Part shown: one piece after another, positions 32,801 to 40,047 of the stretch
Layout of the letters: each line of letters begins with the position of its first letter
Numbering within the stretch: the stretch's first letter is position 1
Source of the DNA: Chitinophagaceae bacterium
GTDB lineage: Bacteria; Bacteroidota; Bacteroidia; Chitinophagales; Chitinophagaceae
Direction of reading: 5' to 3'
Length of the DNA: 40,165 bases
Assembly (NCBI GenBank): GCA_014379965.1
Contig: JACMKU010000013.1
Span: forward strand, 1 to 40,165
The notes under the pieces: generated by a model
What the model saw: the letters and a program-made list of their open reading frames with translations, nothing else
Database searches by the model: none
Told to the model about the DNA's origin: nothing
Made by a program: the position numbers and the translations under genes

Positions 32801-35544
32801 TTTGGATTAACAATCACATTCTGCAGATTGAATTGGCATCCATTAGCATCGGTAATAAGTATGCTGTATGTTCCTGCCGTCACGTTATTGAACGTACTTG
32901 AGGAAGCACCAGTCTGTGTCGTACTTCCAAGTACAAAGCTGTAAGGACCGGCTCCGCCAGTGCCTGTAGTAACCGTAATACTGCCGTTATTTGCACCCGT
33001 GCAGGAACTATTGACGGAAGTATACGTAGCAGTAAAACCTGCACCCGCGGCTACAGTTGTAGAAAGAGGCGTGGTGGTCGAGCAACCAATCGCGTCTGTG
33101 ACCGTGACTGTATGAGGACCTGCACCAACCGCCGTAAAATTAGCTGTGGCGCCCGTCAGTGTGGTGGTACCATTTAATACAAATACATATGGGGCTGTAC
33201 CGCTTGTAGGCGTTACTGAAATGGAACCATTAGTAATACCTGTACACGTAGTCGGAGTAGAACTGATATTGGCAGTAAGTCCTGCACCTGCAGTCACGGT
33301 TACAGGAATATTCGCCGATACACATCCCGACGCAGTACGGATGACTATGTTATGTGATCCGGCATTCACTCCCGTGAATGTCGAGCCTGCCTGCGGAGTT
33401 CCACCATCTAAAGCGTAAGTGAAGGGGCCGGGATTTGAACCACTTGGCGTTGCCGTGATAGTACCATTGTTAACGCCTGGGCAGGAGGTTGGCGTGAACG
33501 TGGCAGTGCCTGTCAGCGCCACTCCCGCAGCAATTGTAACTGCTATCGGCGCAGATGTACAAAGACCGGCTTCCTTAATAAGTATTGAATAGGTACCGGA
33601 TGTCAAGCCACTAAATACATTTGATGATTGATATGCGCCACCATTCAATGAATATGTATAGGGACCACTGCCGCTCGTCGGCGTCACGGTGATGGAGCCA
33701 TCCGTCGCGCCCGTACAAGAGGGGGAAGTCGGATTTGCAGTCCCGGTCAGTGTACCTGTTCCCTGGGGAACCTGTACAGCTTGAAATGTAAGTATACATC
33801 CCACTGCATCGCGAATATCTATGTAGTATGTCACACCTCCCTGGAGACCAGTAAACGTATTGCTGGATTGATAGGGCCCTCCGTTGATTGCAAATTGATG
33901 TGGGGCAGTGCCAGAAGCCGTTAACGTGATCGATCCATTGTTTGCACCAGGACATGACGTCGGCGTGGCTACTGCGTTGAAAGTGATTGGTGGACCTGGA
34001 TTTACTGTGACTGACTGATTATTGGCCTCGCATCCTGCCGCATCGTGCGTACTGACGAGATAAGTTGCAGGCGCGAGGTTAGAAAACGTATTGTTACCAG
34101 TAAATGGTCCGCCATTAATTGAATACGTAAAAGGCGGTGTTCCATTCGGTGGATTAACCACAATGCTGCCATTCGAAGGACCGGCACAACTTGTGTTCGT
34201 GACCGTATAAGTCACAGCGAGTGTTCCAGTAGACACGATGGGAAAATTCAAAGTACTCGTACATACATCGCCGCCGTCAGAAACGACAACGGTATAATTA
34301 CCCGCGGTGAGATTTGTAAACTGGTGAGGGCCGTTGCCAGTAAATGTTACGTTACCTGGCGTTAACACATAGGTAAACGGTTGTACACCCACTCCTGAAG
34401 GCACAGTGATAGTTGCCGTTCCCGTACCTGATATACCACAACTCGTTGGCGTCGTCACAACAGTCGCATCGAGTCCATTCGTCTTATTGATAGTGATCGT
34501 GTCAAGACTTGTGATCTCGTTTGCAGGGTTATCGCAGGCGACAAATGTTGTCTTCACCACATATTGGCCGGTGCTTCCTGTTGGGCAAAACGTAGGGAAT
34601 GTAACATCGAGTTCGCCCTGTACGGTTGTTGCTGTATCGCCCGTTGCGATCAGCGTGCCGGCAAGGTTAAACACCTGGCAACTGACGAAACGGGAGGCGC
34701 CACCTGAGGGTGTAAAACGATAGCCCGTGTTAACTTCATTCCATACCGTATTATTTTTGCCTGGAGCTGCAACTGCTTTATCACGGTCCCAATTTTGAAT
34801 GCCTAGAATCGCTCTACCTAAATTCGTATTTGAAGCACATGCCTTTTGCTCGAAGAAGACCTCAATTATACCTGTTGATTCATACATCACCATCTGAAAT
34901 GTGTTTGGAGTTGCTAATCCGCATGGATTATTTCCATATACACCTACATGATAATAGCTGACAATGAGTTTGCGGCAAGGAGCTGTTCCTTCTACTCGCC
35001 ACTCGATCTTCCTGTCTGGTGGACTCGCAACGGTACCCGCGATCCTTGGGTCAAGGTCGGAAAACGCACCCATTATCGCGGCCTTTGGATAATAAGGCCC
35101 AGGTAAAGCACAAATAGTACCTCCGCTAAAAGGAAGTTGTTGCGAAATGGTCCATGCATTGTCACAGTCAGAATTAGCAATGTCGAATGTGATCAAACCA
35201 TTAGATCCGATGACGAATTGGGAATAAATAGAATCATAGAAACAGACACTGAAAGGAATATCGATTGCAGGACTATAATTGTCATCCGCATAGACCGTGG
35301 GCGGAACTTCATTTCCAGATGGGCTCGTGAATGGATAGGGATTATAGGCTATCGTGTTTAATGCATAGTCTGTCGTTGACTTCAAGTGCGGGATCTTTAC
35401 CGGAATATTCACACAGTTCTGGTTGCAGGGAAGATTGATGACCGTTCCATTCAAACCCGTGTTGAAACAGTTCTGGGCCGATAACGTGCCGGATAGGGTA
35501 ATAATGAAAATAATTATGATAGGCCTAAACAAAGCAGGTCTCAT
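29887..35544 (-). CDS. SprB-repeat surface adhesin with type IX secretion C-terminal signal
   Basis: An 1,885-residue exported surface protein. The ATG at 35542-35544 gives the signal peptide RPALFRPIIIIFIITLSGTL; an upstream start (35592) would add 16 residues. Residues about 40-330 form a nidogen-like or other beta-rich N-terminal domain (SNGLITFD, GAFSDLDPR). Fifteen SprB-type repeats follow, each about 72-80 residues with the pattern SCxGxxNGSITVTP...PYTYxLNG...F.GLxAGTYxVxVxDxxGC. After two or three Ig-like/PKD-like segments the C-terminus (about 1800-1885) has AFTPNGDGRNETF and YNRWGNLMF, the CHU_C/TIGR04131 type IX secretion signal. SprB is the gliding adhesin of Flavobacterium; an adhesion or gliding role is likely. 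No gld or spr partner genes are adjacent. Confidence 0.92.
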   Translation of the reverse strand: MRPALFRPIIIIFIITLSGTLSAQNCFNTGLNGTVINLPCNQNCVNIPVKIPHLKSTTDYALNTIAYNPYPFTSPSGNEVPPTVYADDNYSPAIDIPFSVCFYDSIYSQFVIGSNGLITFDIANSDCDNAWTISQQLPFSGGTICALPGPYYPKAAIMGAFSDLDPRIAGTVASPPDRKIEWRVEGTAPCRKLIVSYYHVGVYGNNPCGLATPNTFQMVMYESTGIIEVFFEQKACASNTNLGRAILGIQNWDRDKAVAAPGKNNTVWNEVNTGYRFTPSGGASRFVSCQVFNLAGTLIATGDTATTVQGELDVTFPTFCPTGSTGQYVVKTTFVACDNPANEITSLDTITINKTNGLDATVVTTPTSCGISGTGTATITVPSGVGVQPFTYVLTPGNVTFTGNGPHQFTNLTAGNYTVVVSDGGDVCTSTLNFPIVSTGTLAVTYTVTNTSCAGPSNGSIVVNPPNGTPPFTYSINGGPFTGNNTFSNLAPATYLVSTHDAAGCEANNQSVTVNPGPPITFNAVATPTSCPGANNGSITLTASGTAPHQFAINGGPYQSSNTFTGLQGGVTYYIDIRDAVGCILTFQAVQVPQGTGTLTGTANPTSPSCTGATDGSITVTPTSGSGPYTYSLNGGAYQSSNVFSGLTSGTYSILIKEAGLCTSAPIAVTIAAGVALTGTATFTPTSCPGVNNGTITATPSGSNPGPFTYALDGGTPQAGSTFTGVNAGSHNIVIRTASGCVSANIPVTVTAGAGLTANISSTPTTCTGITNGSISVTPTSGTAPYVFVLNGTTTLTGATANFTAVGAGPHTVTVTDAIGCSTTTPLSTTVAAGAGFTATYTSVNSSCTGANNGSITVTTGTGGAGPYSFVLGSTTQTGASSSTFNNVTAGTYSILITDANGCQFNLQNVIVNPNTGFTATYTATNSSCTGATNGSLTVTPGAGGAEPYTFVLGSTTQTGATSTTFNNIASGTYSVLITDASGCQFTLTNAVVNPNTGFTATYTSTNTSCVGAANGSLTVTPGTGGAGPYTFLLGTASQTGATSTTFSGLAAGSYSVLVTDANGCQFTLNSATVNPGPALTANVTPIATACPGVSNGGVVVTPGNGNGPYTFVLNGTLTQTGATSTTFTGVAAGSHSVVITDANGCSASPPAVTVASGTGITANVNPVSTSCTGATNGSIVITPNNGTGPFTFVLNGTISQTGASSTTFGGLAAGNSYSIAVTDAIGCSGSFSNISVPQGSVLLANAVPGTTTCSNAANGQIVVTPTNGAGPFTFVLNGTTTQTGATNTTFTNLIANTYSIVVTDGAGCISSPISSIVVAGPPITVTPTKTDATCFGASTGSITAAASSNATAPIEYSLDNTTWQSSPNFTGLPAASYTVYIRDNVGCTNTASISVGQPSQLAATPGVQNVLCNGQSNGVITVTASGGTGPYTYSLTNTTYQPGNTFQVPSGSYTVYVKDANNCIIQLNNVGVTQPGVLTATAVRGNATCDGGNDGTITVTSAGGTAPYQYAISGGTYQLSNVLNAAPGTYNVSVKDANGCTFTITGNVVGLTNNLTLTPAVDPAAICEGTTTSLRLNTNATQFLWAADPSLSSTTVSSPDAKPTVTTLYSVVVTLGRCSAQDDILVSVMPAPIPDAGLGDTICFGQTYYLNAVGDPTYTYNWSPSTYLDVANGFNPLVTPDKSITYTLSVTDANGCTSLVTDQVTVTVTPPIQVTTWPVDTVVFAGATVPLLATSAGTSYLWSPATGLDNPNIPNPVATAPSVDGQIVTYQVITTTSAGCQGEAYVTITVYKGPDIYVANAFTPNGDGRNETFVPFPVGIKQLNYFRVYNRWGNLMFSTTTLNNGWDGRFGGMEQPTGIYVWMAEGITMDNKKITKKGTVMLVR

Positions 35545-35616
35545 AGCAGGGGTAAAATGTTTGGGTGAAATATGGGAAGCGATCCAGGCCATTAAGGTAA
35601 TGAAAATATGTGAACG

Positions 35617-35763
35617 GTGAGTGGTCAGCGGTCAGTTGTCAATAGTGAGTTGTGAATAGTGAGTGTCTTCACGTTGATCGATAACACCTTATAGTTTCTA
35701 CGACTTCATTTGGGTATACGAATCTCAAGGGCCACTCACCACTCACTATTCACTATTCACTAT
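35617..35763. repeat. GTGAATA heptamer palindrome behind spoT
   Basis: Arms 35617-35665 (GTGAGTGGTCAGCGGTCAG..., GTGAATAGTGAGTG) and 35731-35763 (inverse: CACTCACCACTCACTATTCAC) pair over about 26 bases with about five mismatches across a 65-base spacer. Arm 2 starts right after the spoT TGA (35763-35765). Confidence 0.85.
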
Positions 35764-38006
35764 CAGGCAATATCCTCTGTATCATAACGCTCAACGGATT
35801 CGATGCCGGGAAGGTTGTTGAGCCTTTGCAATAGCTCCTCCAATTCTTCCTTGTCGTGTACAAACACCTTGATATTTCCCTGAAATAATCCCTCTTTAGC
35901 TTCGACACTCAATGCGCTGATGTTGATCTTCAACTCACCCGAAATCAGGTTCGTGATTTTATGAATAACACCGACATCGTCCATTCCCACGATCTTCAAG
36001 CCAGTGAGGAAAGAGATCTCCTTGTTCTTCGCCCATTTTGTCTTTACTACCCTATGCCCATAGTTTGAGAGCAGCTTCGTCGCATTAGGGCAATTGGTGC
36101 GATGTATGGTAAGCCCTTTCCCTGTAGTGATAAAACCGAATACGTCATCACCTGGAATAGGTTTGCAACAATTAGCCAGGTTGTATACAATCTTATCGCT
36201 GCTCTCGCCGAAAATGATGAGCTCCGCATCTCTCTTCGAAGTACCGGCGACGTTAGGATTATATTCCGGCTTGGGATCGAAGATCTTGACAGGACGTGGC
36301 GCTTCGATCCTATCTCCTATGACCGTGAATTCCTTTAATTCTTTCAAGTCGATATTCTTGACCGCTACCTGGTAAAACAGCTCTACATGTGAAGGCAGTT
36401 TATACCATTGGACAAGTTCATCGATGTTGTGAGAATTCATGACGGCTCCCAAACCTTCGAGTTTTCTCTGTACTGCATACTTTCCTTCATCACCGATCTT
36501 CTTCTTCTCTTCTTTTAATGCATCCTTGATTCTGCCGCGGGCCTTTGCTGTTACTACAAACCCAAGCCAGTCCTCCGATGGTTTCTGCTTGTTGCTCGTA
36601 ATGATCTCCACCTGGTCACCACTGCGTAGCTTATGACTGATGGGCACCAGCTTGTGATTGACTTTCGCACCAATAGTCTTTACACCAATGGCACTATGGA
36701 TAGAGAATGCAAAATCGAGCGCTGTAGATCCTACGGGCAACATCTTCACGTCGCCCTTCGGCGTGTACACGTATATCTCCTCTGCGAGGAAACTGGTCTT
36801 GAAGTCCTGTAGGAAATCTACACTATCGGTCTCCTGACTACTGATGACCTCGCGTATCTGGTGAAACCATTTATCGAAACGGCTTTCGTCCGCTGCGCCC
36901 TCCTTGTATTTCCAGTGAGCCGCCAATCCTTTCTCGGCGATCTCATTCATTCGCTTCGTTCTAATCTGTACTTCCACCCACTTGCCCTGCGGACCCATTA
37001 CCGTTGTGTGCAACGCCTCGTATCCATTCGATTTCGGGTTGCTCAACCAATCTCTAAGGCGTTCGGGTGAAGGTGTATACTCATCGGTTATCATCGAGTA
37101 CACCTTCCAGCAGTCCTCTTTTTCTTTTTCCTGGGGAGAATCGAGTATGACCCTGATCGCGAAGAGATCGTACACTTCTTCGAAGTCTACTCCTTTCTTC
37201 TTCATTTTATTGGAGATGGAGTGAATGCTTTTAGGTCTTCCGAATATCTCGAAATTGAATTGCCCCTTCTCGAGCTTTTCTTTGATAGGCTTGATGAACT
37301 CGTTGATGTATTTTGATCGTTCCCGTTTTGTTTCAGCAAGCTTCTGTGCGATCTCCTTGTATATCTCGGGCTCCATGTATTTCATGGCGAGGTCTTCCAT
37401 CTCCGTCTTAATATTATATAAGCCCATTCGATGCGCGAGAGGTGCATATACGTAAACGGTCTCTGAAGCAATCTTCAATTGCTTCTCCCGCTTCATGCTT
37501 TCGAGCGTCCGCATGTTGTGGAGGCGGTCGGCAAGTTTTATGAGAATGACGCGTGGGTCATCTGTGAGCGTGAGTAGTATCTTCTTGAAATTCTCGGCCT
37601 GCTGCGAAGCATTCACATCTATTACGTTCGATATCTTGGTGAGTCCATCAACGATCCTCGCTATCTCGTTGCCGAATTCTCTCTCTATATCCTCAAGGGT
37701 GACATCCGTATCCTCGACGGTGTCATGCATGAGTGCGCAGATAGTCGACCGCACACCAAGTCCTATCTCCTCCACGCAAATCTTCGCTACGGCGAGGGGA
37801 TGAAGAACATACGGTTCGCCACTCTTTCTTCGCATGGTCTTATGGGCATCCGCCGACATTTCGAAGGCAGTACGAAGAAGGTCTTTATCACCCGGTTTGA
37901 TCTTTGTCTTCAGGGATCGAAGAAGGGAACGATATTCTCTGAGGATCAGTTTCCTTTCCTGCTCCTCATTGAGATTGTATTTCGGTGTCTGTGCTACTGT
38001 TTCCAA
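35763..38006 (-). CDS. Bifunctional (p)ppGpp synthetase/hydrolase RelA/SpoT, TTG start
   Basis: A 747-residue long RSH enzyme controlling the stringent response. The preferred start is TTG at 38004-38006, giving METVAQTPKYNLNEEQERK, with a -7 box 5 bases upstream; an ATG at 38078 would add 24 unlikely residues. The hydrolase domain keeps the HD metal centre (His69 in YVLHP, His94-Asp95 in LMHDTVED). The synthetase domain (about 200-350) has GRPKSIHSI, DLFAIRVIL, NPKSNGYEALHTTV and VEVQIRT. A TGS domain (about 385-450, YTPKGDVKMLPVGST) and C-terminal ACT domain (about 665-747, GVIHKITNLI) follow. Both activities look intact. Confidence 0.95.
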   Translation of the reverse strand: METVAQTPKYNLNEEQERKLILREYRSLLRSLKTKIKPGDKDLLRTAFEMSADAHKTMRRKSGEPYVLHPLAVAKICVEEIGLGVRSTICALMHDTVEDTDVTLEDIEREFGNEIARIVDGLTKISNVIDVNASQQAENFKKILLTLTDDPRVILIKLADRLHNMRTLESMKREKQLKIASETVYVYAPLAHRMGLYNIKTEMEDLAMKYMEPEIYKEIAQKLAETKRERSKYINEFIKPIKEKLEKGQFNFEIFGRPKSIHSISNKMKKKGVDFEEVYDLFAIRVILDSPQEKEKEDCWKVYSMITDEYTPSPERLRDWLSNPKSNGYEALHTTVMGPQGKWVEVQIRTKRMNEIAEKGLAAHWKYKEGAADESRFDKWFHQIREVISSQETDSVDFLQDFKTSFLAEEIYVYTPKGDVKMLPVGSTALDFAFSIHSAIGVKTIGAKVNHKLVPISHKLRSGDQVEIITSNKQKPSEDWLGFVVTAKARGRIKDALKEEKKKIGDEGKYAVQRKLEGLGAVMNSHNIDELVQWYKLPSHVELFYQVAVKNIDLKELKEFTVIGDRIEAPRPVKIFDPKPEYNPNVAGTSKRDAELIIFGESSDKIVYNLANCCKPIPGDDVFGFITTGKGLTIHRTNCPNATKLLSNYGHRVVKTKWAKNKEISFLTGLKIVGMDDVGVIHKITNLISGELKINISALSVEAKEGLFQGNIKVFVHDKEELEELLQRLNNLPGIESVERYDTEDIA

Positions 38007-38011
38007 GACTA

Positions 38012-38019
38012 CGAATTTA
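38012..38019 (-). promoter_or_regulatory. -7 box of the RelA/SpoT gene
   Basis: TAAATTCG on the minus strand (complement of 38012-38019) matches TAnnTTTG with one change and ends 5 bases before the TTG start codon, so the mRNA is probably leaderless. This also supports the TTG start. Confidence 0.45.
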
Positions 38020-38050
38020 CTGAAAACCCAACGAAATAATAAGAGCGACT

Positions 38051-38142
38051 GCGGGAGCACAGAGCGGAGTAGACTCATTCATTAGCAGGCCCCAATGCTT
38101 GCCGATCGCTCTCCGCTCTCACTCCCGCTGTTTGCTTTTTTT
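38051..38142. repeat. GC-rich inverted repeat upstream of tRNA-Leu
   Basis: GCGGGAG + AGAGCGGAG (38051-38057, 38061-38069) are matched by CTCCGCTCT + CTCCCGC (38111-38119, 38122-38128) over a 41-base loop. On the plus strand a T-rich tract follows (38130-38142), so it could end plus-strand transcription antisense to spoT. No gene lies in the 38007-38235 gap; it holds this repeat and the tRNA promoter. Confidence 0.5.
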
Positions 38143-38174
38143 GGTGTCCTAAATCTATTGTTGGTAAAATGCCC

Positions 38175-38182
38175 TACATTTG
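38175..38182 (+). promoter_or_regulatory. -7 box of tRNA-Leu promoter
   Basis: TACATTTG, an exact TAnnTTTG match, about 54 bp before the tRNA. TTG triplets at 38158-38163 lie somewhat close (11-14 bases) for a -33. Confidence 0.5.
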
Positions 38183-38235
38183 CAGCCCAAAAAGCTACTG
38201 AAGCTGGGCGTAAATCCAGCTGACCTGAAGCTTCT

Positions 38236-38317
38236 CCGGATGTGGTGGAATTGGTAGACACGTCAGACTTAGGATCTGATGCCGCAAGGTGTGGGGGTTC
38301 GAGTCCCTCCATCCGGA
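38236..38317 (+). tRNA. tRNA-Leu (anticodon UAG)
   Basis: The acceptor stem CCGGATG (38236-38242) pairs perfectly with CATCCGG (38310-38316), with discriminator A at 38317. The D arm contains GTGGAATTGGTAGACAC. The anticodon stem TCAGA/TCTGA encloses the loop CTTAGGA, whose anticodon is TAG (38270-38272). A long variable arm (GCCGCAAGGTGT) marks a type II tRNA. The T arm GGGGGTTCGAGTCCCTC is normal. CCA is not encoded (the genomic sequence continues CTT), as usual in this phylum. It reads CUA/CUG leucine codons. Confidence 0.96.
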
Positions 38318-38442
38318 CTTAATCGATTTGATAGTTGAGGGGCTCATGGTTAAAGGGTTTCGGGTGCACAGCTCTCCTTCCGACCGCCCCACCACCCGTT
38401 GAATCACGCAAAGGCGACACTTCACATTTTTAAACGCTTATT

Positions 38443-39846
38443 ATGGCAACTGTTAGCAAAGAGAATATTGGACTGCTTCACGAAAAGCTGACCGTGAAAC
38501 TGGAAAAAACCGATTATCTCCCTTCGTTTGAAAAGGCACTCAAAGACTACAGCAAAAAAGCAAACATCCCGGGCTTCCGCAAGGGCATGGTACCAGCAGG
38601 CCTGATAAAAAAGATGTATGGTCCTTCCTTGTTCACAGATGAGGTATTGCGTTCAGTTGACAGGGAACTCATTAGCTATCTCCAGAATGATAAGCTGGAC
38701 ATTTTCGCTCAGCCATTGCCGCTGGAGACCGATATCCGTCAATTGGATGTAAATAACCCTGCAGATTATACATTCCAGTTCGAAGTAGGAATGAAACCTG
38801 AGTTTAATCTTCCCGAACTTGATAAGGCGCCGATAACAGGTTATAAAGTCACCGTTACTGATGAAATGATCAACAGCGAGATTGCCAGGTTGCAGAATCG
38901 ATATGGCAACATGAAGGACGAAAATGAAGTTAATTCCGAAGAGAATGTGTTGAATGTAATGTTTACCCAGGTAGATGAAAATGCAGGTGACATAGCCGAT
39001 GGCATCACAAAGGAAAATTCGCTGCTGGTAAAATACTTCAAAGAAGATTTTCGTAGCAATCTGATTGGAAAGAAAGTCAACGACTACATTGTAGTGCAAT
39101 TGGATAATGCATTCGATGAAAAAGAACTGGATTTCATACTGAGCGACCTCGGCCTTGATAAAAACGATGCGGAGGCACGAAAGAGGCATTTCAAGATACA
39201 GATCACCAAGATTGGGCTGCTGGAGAAAAAAGAGCTGAATGAGGAATTCTTCGAGCAGTTATATGCAGGCCAGGACATCAAATCAGAATCAGCCTTTCGT
39301 AATAAGATCAAGGAAGAAATTGAAGCACACTGGAACAGTCAGGCCCGCAACCAGATCCATGACCAGATATTTCATCAATTGGTCGACCACACGGCGATAA
39401 AATTCCCGGAAGATTTTTTGAAGAAATGGTTGAAGACTCAGGGAAATGTGACCGCTGAAAATCAGCAGGCGGAGCCAAAGACGGACGAAGAAGTGGAGAC
39501 TGAATTCCCGAAGTTCCTGAACCAATTGAAATGGACTCTCATTTCAGATAAGATCGTACAGGATAATCAAATCCAGGTACAGCCCGACGAGATTCGCGGT
39601 TTTGCGAAGCAACAATTATTCGGCTACATGGGCGGCATGGGTGGCATGGGTGCAGGCGCCGAGGACCAACCATGGGTGAATGACTATGTAGAAAAAATGA
39701 TGAAGGATCGCAAATATGTTGAAGATGCTTACACTCGACTTCAAACCCAGAAGATGTTTGAGTGGGCAGAGACACAAGTAAAGCCGGCTGATAAGGCTAT
39801 AAGCGCTGAGGAGTTTACGGCGATGGTGGAGTCGCATCATCATTAG
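38443..39846 (+). CDS. tig: Trigger factor
   Basis: A 467-residue ribosome-associated chaperone. The N-terminal ribosome-binding domain (1-about 110) carries the PGFRKGMVP signature. The middle PPIase domain (about 150-250) is divergent from FKBP-type ones and may be inactive, as common in Bacteroidota. The C-terminal SurA-like chaperone arms follow (about 250-440). A Gly/Met-rich stretch, GYMGGMGGMGAG (about 389-400), is inserted before the last helix and is unusual. It ends with a natural run of three His. The next palindrome begins 5 bases past the stop. A 125-bp gap separates the tRNA from the gene. Confidence 0.95.
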   Translation: MATVSKENIGLLHEKLTVKLEKTDYLPSFEKALKDYSKKANIPGFRKGMVPAGLIKKMYGPSLFTDEVLRSVDRELISYLQNDKLDIFAQPLPLETDIRQLDVNNPADYTFQFEVGMKPEFNLPELDKAPITGYKVTVTDEMINSEIARLQNRYGNMKDENEVNSEENVLNVMFTQVDENAGDIADGITKENSLLVKYFKEDFRSNLIGKKVNDYIVVQLDNAFDEKELDFILSDLGLDKNDAEARKRHFKIQITKIGLLEKKELNEEFFEQLYAGQDIKSESAFRNKIKEEIEAHWNSQARNQIHDQIFHQLVDHTAIKFPEDFLKKWLKTQGNVTAENQQAEPKTDEEVETEFPKFLNQLKWTLISDKIVQDNQIQVQPDEIRGFAKQQLFGYMGGMGGMGAGAEDQPWVNDYVEKMMKDRKYVEDAYTRLQTQKMFEWAETQVKPADKAISAEEFTAMVESHHH

Positions 39847-39851
39847 TGAGG

Positions 39852-40047
39852 TAGTTGGTTGGGTTGGTTGGGTTGGTTGAGTTGATTAGGTTGATTAGGT
39901 TGATTAGGCCCGGAGGCTTGATCCGGGTCCATTCTCTCAGCAAATTCCAGATGGGGGGACTTAATCAACTTAATCAACTTAATCAACCTAATCAACTTAA
40001 TCAACCCAATCAACTCAATCAACCCAATCAACCCAACAACCCAATCC
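39852..40047. repeat. TTGATTAGG nonamer palindrome behind tig
   Basis: Arm 1 (39852-39908) has units TTGGTTGGG, TTGGTTGAG, TTGATTAGG. Arm 2 (39960-40047) has AATCAACTT, AATCAACCC units. They pair over about 47 bases with about five mismatches. The 51-base spacer holds its own small hairpin, CCCGG (39909-39913) with CCGGG (39923-39927). It uses the same words as the palindrome at 5043-5164, 35 kb away. Because the unit length is nine, long LIR/LNQ-like ORFs appear on both strands; they are not genes. Confidence 0.9.

Noticed and set aside
30076..35620. Plus-strand ORFs opposite the large adhesin (for example 31364-31894)
   Set aside because: Shadows of a low-complexity Thr/Gly/Asn-rich gene; no start signal and no recognisable product.
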